This document shows positions 23,272-33,739 of a stretch of DNA of 64,000 bases, one piece after another; within the stretch, counting starts at the first letter, position 1; the number at the start of each line of letters is the position of its first letter. Source of the DNA: Triplophysa rosa (taxonomy: Eukaryota; Chordata; Actinopteri; Cypriniformes; Nemacheilidae); NCBI RefSeq assembly GCF_024868665.1, contig NC_079908.1, forward strand, positions 8,258,214 to 8,322,213, read 5' to 3'. The position numbers were made by a program, and so were the translations under genes. Below the pieces are notes generated by a model. It worked only from the letters and a program-made list of their open reading frames with translations, did not search any database and was not told the DNA's origin.

Positions 23272-26200
23272 TTAATAGCGTCCAAATTCATAGCCATGGG
23301 TAATGGCCTGTGAAACAACATTCCTGAATTCCTTATATGTACCCAGGTGTGCAACTGGGAATGTGACGGAGCGGGAACATGCGTTAACTACAGGGAAACA
23401 GATACTGTGTGTACCATAGCGTACACTGCAATCATGATCGAATTCCATGACAATTTTAAAATGCTCACGGTCTGCATGACTTAATGGAATATGAGACTGT
23501 CCTGTCAGCCACTGGCAAAACTTGCCAACATTAATGAGCATGTTGTTGGTATGTCCATCTGCCTTGTCTTCACTCTGTGTGTCCTCTTTTGGTATGTTTT
23601 TGTTGTTTTTGCTCTCTTCTGAAAAGGTGATAAAAATCATTGTAGTTTTAACTTGCAGGTACTACCCCAAATAGAACAATACAGTAAACTTTTCCACAAC
23701 TACTGCAAATTCGCTTTAGTTTCAAAAAAGAAAATTCAAAGGACAGAATAGTTACTTTCAACTTTAGTATAATAACATTTTTAATTTGTTCAAATTATTC
23801 ACCTTCATCCTCTATGTCCTGTACATAGTCCTGCAGAAAGTTGACTACTCTGGACTCTCTTTGACGCCTCATTGTACCCATCTCACTGAAGACAGGTGAT
23901 AGTGATGTCACTAAAAAATCAGCATCCACCTTAAATTTACAAAAAAAAAAATTGCTGGAGTCCTTAAAGTGTAAAATAAATTAATAAAAACATGATATAA
24001 TTTTGAACATGTCTGACTTCATATTTGCTGTTTTAACAGACAGACTTACTGTCACAGATGTGTCAACAGAAGGAGTGTCATCTGGGAAGTTTTGCACAAT
24101 AACTTCCATGGCAGGACTGTTATCTGGGGAAGACAAACAAGTCTGCAAGAAAATGAACAAAATAAATATATTATCCCTAGGGCAACTGAAGAGTGATCAA
24201 TGTATTAATATAGAATCAAGAGTAAAATATTTCTTGTCTGTTCAGCAGAGTCAGATGAGAGTTCTACCGTCTTGCAAGATGCCACATGTGCCTCTAATAA
24301 CTGGACTGGCATGTTTTCTGAACACATATCGCATGCTGCTTTTGGCATTTTTTCAAACTCCTTTGCAGTGTAGTGGAGAGGTGAAGTATCAAGAGTTCCT
24401 TGGATTGGTACTATGTACAGTGTTGACTTCCCACGTGCAACTGTATTGAGGTAAGCACCTGTATAACCTTCTGCCTCAGGCGGTACAATACACAATTCTC
24501 TTTGTCCAGATCCACCTAAAAGGAAAAGATGTAATATTTGAAGTCAGTCAAATTTGCCAGTAGACCACATAAGACCGTAGCTAAAAATAGGAAGCTTCAA
24601 TATCTTACCAACAGCCTTATACAACATCCATGCCCCCTTCAAATCAGCCATTTTAGAGTATGTCTCCTCAAGTTTTGTAGACAACTGTATAATTTATATA
24701 ATGTAAGTATTGTGGCAAAGAGATGCCTTTGGATAATGTACATTCCTTAATAATAAGTCATATTAGCAGTAAATTATGTTAGCTGTTAGTCATGATATAC
24801 TGCTATGCCATCCCTCACTAAAAGAGAAGTTATGAACAGAGCCCTGATGCATAAAAGTTTGTTTGGTGCATTGATATACCCTTTATGAGTAATGGTTAAT
24901 AATAGATTATTTTAAGAATTACATTACAAATGTAAAAAAGTGTATTGTAACTCAGCATACCACAGATTACCAATGAATGGTATGAATAATTTAACTAACA
25001 CCAAAATGGTATGAAATGTCACAATCGCAATTGTTAACTTCATGTAAGCTTACGCAAGATGTTCTTCAATCAGGGTGTGTGAGAAGTGAAAATTAGTGTA
25101 CATTATTGAGGTCTGACAAAATTTAAACTCATAGAATTTGAAAACGTCAACAATAAAAACACACATAAGCTTTAATGTCATTATCAAATTATTAAGCAAG
25201 GTTATGATTATTGTAATGTGAACAATTTAATGAACACCTTAAGGCAAGCATGGCTTTCTGTTGCAACTTACCCATGAATGGTCAGCATCATCTGTGATAC
25301 TGATGGTTCTTCGACCCATCCCTGACTGTAGAAGAGTTTATTCATCTACAGCTTTTGGTGTCTTCTCCATATATTTGTTAACAAGGTAGAACTGTACTGG
25401 AAAACACTTGACAGTACTGAGTCTTCTTTTCATGTCAGTAACATTAGAATGTGGTCCCCTTTTCCCAGTCACTTTTTTCCCCTGATTTTTCACAAACAGT
25501 CCTGGGAAGGATCTGCGAAAATGTGAAGTAAGAAACAGCATAAGAGAATGCATTTAAAACAATGTCAAGCACTACATACAAAATTGTATTTTCAAATTAT
25601 CATAAAAATGAATATAGTTCTCAGAATGACAAACCTTGCCATGTTTTGCTCCAAAGTGCTTTTCTGCTGTGGAACTTCTTGCCTACTGTGTGCGGATGGT
25701 TTGAAAATCTTGCAGAAACTCCTTTAAAACCATCATCTAAAAATAACAATTTTAAACAACCTCTAATAATATTTGACTAATCAAGTACATACAGTAAAAG
25801 GTTCATACACCATCATCATATTCAACGTTTATATTACATTTTGGCACCATTGTTGCTTTAATACAGCATCATGAAATGCATTATAATGACTAGCATGAAA
25901 ACAAGATGTAATTGTCAATTTAAAAAATAAAAGATAGTATTAAGGTGAGTGTAACAACAAGCCTCACTGTCTCTGGCTGCTGGCTGAGATAGGGCGCTTT
26001 GCAGCAGTGACATCACCCGTCGCGCTGCCTCCTGTAATTCTTCCTATCATAACAGTTTACATGACAGATAAGTGTGTATAGCCTGTCACATCTGTTAAAA
26101 ATATGAGCTGACTACTTTATACAACTCAAAAGGATGTGAAAAATAAAATCCACTAACGTTACACGTCATGGACTCCCTGCAACAGTTACTAGCACTGACA

Positions 26201-26369
26201 CTAACTTATGCAATGGCTTCCGTTTTTTAAACAATTAACTACATGGATTACATATGTCACTGCTCTCGTCACAAACAGGCTCTGTAAAGTTTTGGTCATT
26301 CACTATTTACTGTGTTAAGGACTATGTAAACTTGACTATTCCTTGTTTTACCTCTTTTTTCTCCGACAT
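23272..26369 (-). pseudogene. nine-exon HECT-like (G2/M-specific E3 ligase-like) partner gene, broken
   Basis: Proposed minus-strand exons: 26369-26352, 26043-25968, 25736-25635, 25512-25272, 24684-24609, 24515-24268, 24142-24050, 23929-23803, 23618-23272, all with GT/AG borders. Recognisable blocks: SFPGLFVKNQG and LLQSGMGRRTISITDDADHSW (exon 4), ETYSKMADLKGAWMLYKA (exon 5), CIVPPEAEGYTG, STLYIVPIQ and MPKAACDMC (exon 6), and FCQWLTGQ, EFDHDCS, HSICFPVVNACS and FPVAHL (exon 9). These match, from memory, a large fish family annotated as G2/M phase-specific E3 ubiquitin ligase-like; exon 9 resembles a HECT C-lobe with C in VVNACS near the expected catalytic position. No HECT N-lobe is visible. 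Lesions: a TAA in exon 4 (25338-25340) and a one-base phase clash between exons 3 and 4. Confidence 0.75.
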
Positions 26370-26430
26370 CTTGATGACTCTTCGGCAAAGAGGAAGGTGG
26401 CAGGTGATTAAAGACTGGGTGTTGCAAGTG

Positions 26431-26491
26431 ACCAATCACAGATGCGGAGTCATCAGTCACCTGTCCCGCCCCCAAAGTCTCAAAAGTCAGC
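26431..26491 (-). mobile_element. right inverted terminal segment of the two-gene transposon
   Basis: Exact reverse complement of 19190-19250 over all 61 bases. It stops at 26491 because the next base is N. The partner gene's first ATG is 62 bases inward from this arm; on the left the integrase's ATG is 92 bases inward. Confidence 0.9.
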
Positions 26492-26591
26492 NNNNNNNNN
26501 NNNNNNNNNNNNNNNNNNNNNNNNNNNNNNNNNNNNNNNNNNNNNNNNNNNNNNNNNNNNNNNNNNNNNNNNNNNNNNNNNNNNNNNNNNN
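26492..26591. other. assembly gap of 100 N
   Basis: A run of exactly 100 N, the usual placeholder for a gap of unknown size. It begins exactly where the GC-rich subterminal repeats of the transposon should start on the right side. Confidence 0.99.
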
Positions 26592-27269
26592 GCCTAGACT
26601 ATCTGCACTTACATGAAGAAAGAACTACAAACAAGTCTGGGGAAACGTTACAGAGTATTTCAACGCATAGTGTGCACACAGAAGTGACATGAGACCAGAG
26701 GTGGACAGTACTGAAAGTCGCGGTACAAAGGTGCTCAAGCGTGGAACAGATCGTGCAGTGTCGTCGCTAAACAGAATTATCTACTACGTCATTATGCGCA
26801 TGCGCGGACGGATCGTGTACCGACAGTTCACTCATTTTCATTCGCTTCTTCCCCATATAGTGGACCATTTAGCGTTCGCTATATAGGGAATAGTGAATGA
26901 GTGAACAAGTGAGCGAATTCACACGCAGCTAAAATCTTATCAGGAACACAAGAAGCCTAGTGAGCTTTGAGGAGATAGTACAATATAGTGTTATGTTTTC
27001 AGTTCAGATTTATTATTCATAATAATCGTGGTGGCATGTTATAAATTGTTTCTATCTTTAAATGTTTGTTTATATTTTAAGAAGTCTCTCTTCTGCTTTT
27101 CTTTAACCTGTTTTATGGTAGGTGTGTGTATATACACAATGAAAGTGTTGTTTGCAAGAGGCAGACTAAATTAATAAAACATTCGAAAGACCTTCAATTG
27201 TGTCACCTTATACATTTGTTTTGTTGTAGCGTTTTAAAAACATAAATGTCATTTGAATGTATTGATACT
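26592..27269. other. flank, MITE-like text, no gene
   Basis: Around 26845-26900 the words CCCCATATAGTGGACC and CGCTATATAGGGAATAGTG give a small inverted pair typical of a fish MITE end, but limits were not resolved. No coding region is supported. Confidence 0.35.
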
Positions 27270-27279
27270 ATTTTATGAG

Positions 27280-27498
27280 GGCACTCACTAAATCCTTGGT
27301 GTTTTGAGTCAGACGTTATCACCCAAACGTGTTTTTTCGTCAATTTTAACAATCATAGGTAGTTTAGATGGTTAGAGTACGGTTAGGGTGTGGGTTAGGG
27401 TAATGGTTTCTTAAGACTTGAAACACCAAAGATTTAGTCAAAACCAACAAGCCACGCCCACGGATCTGACTCGAAACACCAAGGATTAAGTGAGTGCC
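27280..27498. mobile_element. palindromic MITE with 10-bp target duplication (MULE-like)
   Basis: GGCACTCACTAAATCCTTGG at the left and its near-perfect complement at the right give inverted repeats of about 34 bp with two mismatches. The 219-bp unit is flanked by exact ATTTTATGAG duplications at 27270-27279 and 27499-27508. Duplications of 9-10 bp are characteristic of Mutator-like elements. The centre contains GGTTAGGGT-type words and no ORF. Confidence 0.85.
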
Positions 27499-27900
27499 AT
27501 TTTATGAGGTGTACTTTCTTCACTACTGACTTCCTTGTCAGGGAGCTGTCATTCAAAAATCGTCTAGCCAATCAGCGTAAAGCGGCCATAAGTCCCGCCC
27601 ACACGTGAGTTTGTGCCAGAATGGTGATCAAAAACTTGAGAAGCGTAAACAAAAACTCTGAAAGCGCAAATGAAAAATCTAGCAGCGAATTCATAAACTA
27701 TTATTTGCAAAAACGAAACTTAGAAAATTGTTAAGAAACAAATGAAGTTTATTTAAAAATCATGTCACATTTTTGCAATTGAGTTTATTGTTTTCATTAT
27801 CAAAGTGTTTTTCTTCTTTCTCTTTCTCAAAAATTTTATATTTTTGTTTGTTTTTTGAAGTTTGCGTTCATTTTTATTGGCACAAAAAGAATTCCATATA
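27499..27900. other. intergenic, nothing recognised
   Basis: AT-rich, with T-rich low-complexity frames near 27773-27900. No gene supported. Confidence 0.4.
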
Positions 27901-28983
27901 CAGCCATGGAAAAAATAAGAGACCACTCCAAAACCTTTCAAATTTTCTGTATGTGGGCAATTCCAGCTTTATGGACGTGACATTTTGCGTTATGGACCTG
28001 ACATAAAAATGCTCAGAGAATGAATTTGTTGCGATTATATTGAACCATCTGTTTATATTTTACTGAACCCTTGTTGATAGAGTCTAAACATAAAAAAATG
28101 TCACTCTATGAAAAAAATGTATATTTAAAAAAAGGGAAATAAACATGCGTTATGGATGTGACAAAAAAAGGACGCGGTTTTTGGGAGACGATGAACTTTG
28201 TAGGATTTCTATAAAATAAAATGCACAATCCTGAAGCAATAATACCCAATGAATGGAGAAGGGATGCCTCTTTATAGAACATAAAATAGTTACTTTATAT
28301 TCATTTTCATGTGTCCATTTATGAGGAATATGTAGCGTTATGGATGTGACAATCCTGAAAATGGCACTTACCTGACTATGAAAAATCATGCACTAAAAAT
28401 AAAACAAATGCTTTACAAATTTGAAGAGAGATCTCACATGGTATTTCAACCACCAAATGTTAAAATCTGTGCTGTTACCATAGTAAAAACCGCTGGTAAA
28501 AACTTAATTTTTTCGTGGTAAGGTTGACATTTTCACGGAATTGCCCATGTACTAGGTAGGCCTATATGTTAAATTATATTTTATGTCTCATTCTGTGAAC
28601 AAGTGACTACATTTTCCCCAATTTCCAAAGAAAATATTCTTTTTATTTAGCATTTTTGGCATTTCTTTGCTGAAAACTGAACCATAACAAACTGGTTAAA
28701 ATGAAAATAAAAGATACAATGTTTCCAGATCTTGGATACTGTAATAAAATCAAGTTTATATTCATGTTTACACAAAACAATACCGAATGTTTTACATGCA
28801 TTTTAGGATCAGTTAAAAACGTTCACGTGTCATTGAATTCTGTCAGTCTTTCACATTGCTGTTGGATGACTTTATGTCATTCCTGAGGTTTGTTTCAGTT
28901 GTAATTCTACAGGACTGGAATTACCACCATACATGCTGAATAAAGACAAAACTGGAGTTGTCTCTTAATTTTTTCCAAGGCTG
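27901..28983. mobile_element. Tc1/mariner-type MITE, split by a nested element
   Basis: The left end CAGCCATGGAAAAAATAAGAGAC and the complement of the right end (CAGCCTTGGAAAAAATTAAGAGAC) are matching inverted termini, flanked by TA at 27899-27900 and 28984-28985 as Tc1/mariner insertion requires. Of 1083 bp, 592 belong to a later insertion (27955-28546), leaving roughly 490 bp. No transposase is present. Confidence 0.85.
27955..28546. mobile_element. nested element with GGGCAATTCC termini and GTTATGGATGTGAC repeats
   Basis: GGGCAATTCC at the left and GGAATTGCCC at the right are perfect 10-bp inverted termini. ATGT flanks both sides (27951-27954 and 28547-28550) and may be the target duplication. 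Inside, GTTATGGAYNTGAC-like words occur at about 27970, 27989, 28150 and 28338. No ORF of interest. Confidence 0.8.
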
Positions 28984-29124
28984 TATATTTAAAAATATCA
29001 CAATACAATTGAAAATCTCAGTCAGTAACATTTAACATGTACCATAAAACACATTTAATCTCTTACACTCTGTGGCTATTTTAAGGATTTCCGCCTGGAT
29101 TTAGCCTACCCAAATTGAAAAGCT

Positions 29125-29690
29125 TCCCATACCCACATGCAGAGGTGTAAATACAAAAATTGGTATCATTTTACAGGAACCCTTGAAGTTACATAAAACA
29201 CTGTTGAAAGTGATAAAAATGATTGTATATGTTGTCTGTGTTATAATAAACACATAAAAAACAGGCGCTCTTTGAGGTTTTTTTTACAACCTGCAGTTTG
29301 AAAGTATATAATTTAGGCTATGAGGGCTGCAGCTCCCTGAAAACAATTTTATTTATTTCCAGCACATATCAGCAAATTGAGGAAAAATTAAATTTGTCTC
29401 TATCATAATCCAATCAAGAGTTATTCTATTATTACTGAAGAGAAGAACAATCCCCTTTTTTATACAATTTCCACCTACCAAAATTTGAAGTACCCACATA
29501 CAGTTGAATAAATGCAATATATTGATGTCATTTTACAGAAAACCCTTTGAAATGACATAAACAACTGCTGTAAGTGATGAAAATTATTATATACGTTGTC
29601 TGTCCTGTGATGAACCATCTAAATACAAGGAAAGTATTTTTTTGTTCTAAAACCTGTCTTTGAAAGTGAATAACTCAGGCCCTGTGCGCT
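29125..29690. repeat. diverged direct duplication, about 358-bp period
   Basis: A block beginning ACCCACATGCAG near 29133 and a block beginning ACCCACATACAG near 29491 share long similar text: ATTTTACAGRAA, CTTTGAAATNACATAAA, AAGTGATRAAAAT and a TATATACGTTGTCTGT-like run. From memory this text belongs to fish piggyBac-like elements, in agreement with the minus-strand frame just beyond. The two copies differ at many positions, so the duplication is old. Confidence 0.65.
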
Positions 29691-30262
29691 CTGCCTCTAC
29701 CCCTCCCTCTGCCCCGGCCAGAAGAATTGGGGGTTGGAGGTGCTTGATTGCGCAGAGGTGGTTGCTTGGAACCCACTCATCATCAGATGAACTCCGAATG
29801 TAATTTATGCAAATGTTTTATTTTATATAATATAAACTAGAACTAGAATACTCGACTGAATACCCGTGTACCGTTATTTTAGTTGTGACCATAACAAACA
29901 ACTAAAAAGCCAGTGCGCAAGGCGCAGTGGCTATGCGCAACGGAGAACAAAGATCAGTCGTCTAGAAAGCGCAATAACGATAATAAACTAATACAAGTAA
30001 TAGATTCCAAAAACATTTGGATTGGGTAAGTGTATAAACGTTACTTATCCAAATCAAGATCCTCTCCCTCGATGAAGTCCGCCTCTCGCACCGAATCGAA
30101 GCACGCGTCGCTCTCCGATTCAGTGTTACTCAATCGTTCCAACTCCTCTAGCACAGCCTCTACCCCAACCAAACCCTTCTTTAGGGGCTGTTTTACCTTT
30201 TTAGAAACCATTTTCTTACTAAATCCGAGCGAGTTAGCAGTGTTGCGTCTGAGCGCACGCAT
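29640..30262 (-). pseudogene. N-terminal remnant of a piggyBac-like transposase (tentative)
   Basis: The minus frame at 30262-30041 begins MRALRRNTANSLGFSKKM and runs into an acidic stretch (ELERLSNTESESDACFD, IEGEDLDLDK). A second minus-strand segment near 29825-29700 reads RSSSDDEWVPSNH and then a Gly/Arg-rich tail once a frame change is allowed. Acidic serine-rich N-termini followed by a basic RGR tail are common in fish piggyBac-type transposases. No catalytic domain is present, so the assignment is weak. Confidence 0.4.
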
Positions 30263-31330
30263 TTACTTTGGGTAGTATACGTCACCTCTAGTTCAGGGCG
30301 CATTATCTCAGCCTCTGATTGGCCGATCTGAGCGTCCGTCATATCTGCGTAAAGGTGAGGGTCTCTGCTTTCGGATGATATGCGTGTCATTTGGATCAAT
30401 GGATGTTTTCATATTTTCCAGAATTTTTCAATATCATAACACTACTTTGTTGCGTTTTGCACATACAAGACAAAGCAAGGGATTATTCGTGCACACAATG
30501 ACGCAAAACGGTGAAAATGGGCTCATTTTGTAGAAGAGAATCTAAGGTAAGAGATGATATAGCATTTGTGGCTATCTGCACTATATATATTACGCTATAT
30601 TCCGCAGCTCACGGAGCAAATGTTCCATTTTTTCACTAGTGTGTTTTCAAAATGAGATTTCTTACCTCATGATTCATTCGAAGCCTGTTGGTTATGTGTT
30701 TATAATTCAATAAAAATAACGGTGGAAACTGATTCATGGGAATGATAGCTTTTATTTGATATATGATTTTCCCATGTTTGTCAAATTTGAGCGATATGAA
30801 AAATATGAATATTGGACAATGTACAAAAACGGGGGGGGGAGATAGTGCAAATAAAGTGTAAATAACTATCTTACAGTAAAATAAATGTCCAAATTGATTC
30901 ATATCTGCTGAAAATAGAGAGTCTACGCTTTCAAACAATACCAAATATGGGTTTATTGGTCCACTTCAGACCTTTAAAAATGTAAATAATATCTCGATGA
31001 TGTCACATCGGACCCGGTACCGGTTCCGCAGAGTTTAAGAGTAAACAGCTCAAGTTTACAAAATAAATACCTCATCCTAATCTTTCAATGTCTCAAAGTG
31101 TGTAAGTATTATTTTCTGCATTGACGATAAAGAGATGGAGCCAGCATATGTTACTGTACATTCATTTTCAAAAATCTGCAAAGGTTCAGCATGTCATTCA
31201 TTCAAAATAGCCTACACACAGAACAAAAGGGACTGCAAAACCCTACATAAAAAGTGATCTAGTAGCAGACCAATGTGTTACTGTATGTAGTGGATGATGG
31301 TCAGGGTACAGTATTTTAGTTAAAGAAAAC
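30263..31330. other. intergenic, nothing recognised
   Basis: AT-rich with a G-run at 30831-30838. No gene supported. Confidence 0.4.
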
Positions 31331-31970
31331 AAAAGCATGATAGGGTCAACACACCTATTACAACCCTTTTAGGCTAAAATTGCACTTACAGAAACATATA
31401 GTACATAATCATGAGCAATACTGTTCATGACAACATATGCTATGCATAAGTTTTTCCTGTTGGGGTGATGACAAGGCAACAGACGTAGAGTACATATAAA
31501 CACCACAGTAAAGGCCATTGAACATTTGGCTTTCGCTTCTCATGCATGTGCATCTGTAAAGCAACTCGCTTCTTAATAACGTAAAGGTTATTTTTATGTT
31601 CAGGGTTTCTTTTTAACATCTCTTTGTTTTTTCTAAAAGAACATTTTCAACATTGTTTTTCTTTTGCCAAGTGGTCTGTGGAACTCACTAACATTTAGGT
31701 AATGTTTAAGAGAACTTGATGCATTTGGGTTGATGTATCCATATTAAATATAACTTAATTTAGTATTAATTTACAAAACAGTGAATGGAGATTACACCAC
31801 CTGAACATAGTATTTTACACCGTGCATTATTGCCCTATTTACTGATTTAAATATGCAAAATTACAGACAGTAATAAATATGTATTATAAAAAATATTTAA
31901 ATATTCTGAAACTTTCGAATAATTACATATACTGTATGAATATGTTTACAGGTCTTGTGTAAAGCAGCCA
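31331..31970 (+). promoter_or_regulatory. upstream region of receptor 2
   Basis: GTGATGACAAGGCAACAGAC near 31465-31484 precedes a CATATAAA box at 31493-31500, and a TGTTTACAG acceptor ends at 31952, 18 bases before the ATG. The whole stretch from about 31340 to 31700 has a second copy at 33740-34125. Upstream of the motif TTCCTGTTGGGG vaguely resembles an O/E (EBF) site, which olfactory receptor promoters often carry; this is inference. Confidence 0.55.
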
Positions 31971-32909
31971 ATGGAGAACCTTACATTCACAAACAGCATT
32001 CTGCTGGTGGAGGGACTGAAAGTTACACCTCAGTCTTCTTATCCTGTTTTTATCCTGCTACTGTTGACTTATGCATTTGCAACAATATCAAACATTGGAC
32101 TTATATTTCTGATCTCAACAGAGAAAAGGCTACATGATCCTATGCACTTTCTCTTCTGTAATCTTCCACTGAATGATATATTAGGAACCACTGTCATTTT
32201 ACCACGATTGCTAAAGGATATTTTTACAGAAACCTCTAAGCGTTATATCACGTATGTCGAGTGTGTTGTTCAAGCTTATTTTGTGCACATATTTGTAGCG
32301 GCCAGCCACTATGTACTGATTATAATGGCATTTGACAGATATGTGGCTATATGTAATCCACTGCGATACACGACTATAATGACAAATAAAATGGTGCTTA
32401 AACTGTCAGCATCTGCTTGGGGGTTGGCAATATTTTTAGTGTCTATAATGTTAGGCCTCACCATACGTCTGTCTCGCTGCAGATATCAAATTGAAAATCC
32501 TTTCTGTGACAATGCTTCACTGTTTAAACTGTCCTGTGAAAATGTGTCTGTCAATAATGTGTTTGGAATCATTTACACAGCAGTTGTACTCAGTCTTTCA
32601 GCGATGTGTATATTGATAACATATGTGAGAATTGCAACTGTGTGCATAACCAGCAAAAACAAAGCGATTAACAGTAAAGCCATAAAAACCTGTTGTACTC
32701 ATTTAGCTGTTTATTTAATCATGTTCACATGTGGAGCCACTTTTATATTTCTTCATCGCTTTCCTGAATACTTGGAAAGCAGGAAACTAGCTAGTATCAT
32801 GTTTCACATTGTACCACCAGGATTAAATCCTTTAGTGTATGGTTTACAAACCAAAGAAATAAGAGATAAGGTTGTAAAATTTTGGTGTAGAAAAAAAGGG
32901 AATTCATGA
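31971..32909 (+). CDS. fish olfactory receptor 2 (class A GPCR)
   Basis: Intact 312-residue receptor in a single coding exon starting MENLTF. It has N3-L-T for glycosylation, PMHFLFCNLPLNDILG, the TM3-end motif MAFDRYVAICNPLRY, the second extracellular loop FCDNASLFKLSC, KAIKTCCTHLAVYL in TM6 and PPGLNPLVYGLQ in TM7. No start, stop or frame problems were seen. It is closest to receptors 3 and 4 in this window, and a 112-bp piece nearly identical to its codons 15-51 lies at 39735-39846. Role as for receptor 1: odorant detection at the olfactory cilium. Confidence 0.95.
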   Translation: MENLTFTNSILLVEGLKVTPQSSYPVFILLLLTYAFATISNIGLIFLISTEKRLHDPMHFLFCNLPLNDILGTTVILPRLLKDIFTETSKRYITYVECVVQAYFVHIFVAASHYVLIIMAFDRYVAICNPLRYTTIMTNKMVLKLSASAWGLAIFLVSIMLGLTIRLSRCRYQIENPFCDNASLFKLSCENVSVNNVFGIIYTAVVLSLSAMCILITYVRIATVCITSKNKAINSKAIKTCCTHLAVYLIMFTCGATFIFLHRFPEYLESRKLASIMFHIVPPGLNPLVYGLQTKEIRDKVVKFWCRKKGNS

Positions 32910-33739
32910 TATTGTGTATTTTCCAAAAAAAAGTAATATGATTTCAACATTGTACAAAACCTGTTTTTATCACTGTAAAACCGGTTAAATCTAGCTGAAA
33001 ACTAAATTTATGTCATTTTGTTTAAATTTCCATTTTGTTGCATTTATTTTTCTCTTTTATATAAAAAGGTCAGATGTCTTGACTTCAGCATATCTCTGTT
33101 CTTCTTAAGATTTCTTTAAGTACTGTATTTGACTACAACCTCCTGTGCACCAAATAATAATTGTCCAAGCAATATTATAGAGATTTACATAAAATATGCT
33201 GGGTTTTGTAAAGATTTATATAATGTAAAATAAGCCCATTTAAAGTGTATTCAAAGGCACTATGATTGTATATGTTATGTACAGTAAATTGTAAAAATGA
33301 CTAAATAAGCCATTTAAAGCCATACATATACAGAAGGCCCAGATGGTGCAGTGAATTGTTTATGTGGTTTTATCCACATTCTACAAATGACCAATGCTAA
33401 TTACTTGCTTATAAACATAATGTTTGCTTTTTCTCATTGGCATTTTTTTGTTGGTTCAGCTGTTATTTTCTCAGTTTGTCGGGAAGATGCACGTATATAA
33501 GCACCAACTGCATTCAGATTTAATACAAGAGATTTAAGACATGACACAAACTAATGGCAATGCACAACAAGAAGTTTTAGACTGTGGTGTATAAAGCATA
33601 AATTAATGTACTCTTGTACCTGACTAGCATGATATGTATGTACTTTAATGGATGCAGCTCCACTAATGTACAGTATACTTCAATACATCCTTTTAAAACC
33701 ATATTTAAAGCTTCTTTTAAAACTTTTTAAAGAAAACAA
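32910..33739. other. 3' flank of receptor 2, nothing recognised
   Basis: AT-rich DNA between receptor 2 and the orphan promoter block. No gene supported. Confidence 0.4.

Noticed and set aside
26254..26616. 120-codon frame crossing the N gap
   Set aside because: The frame is only open because N codons are not stops; it is antisense to the partner gene's first exon and terminal repeat.
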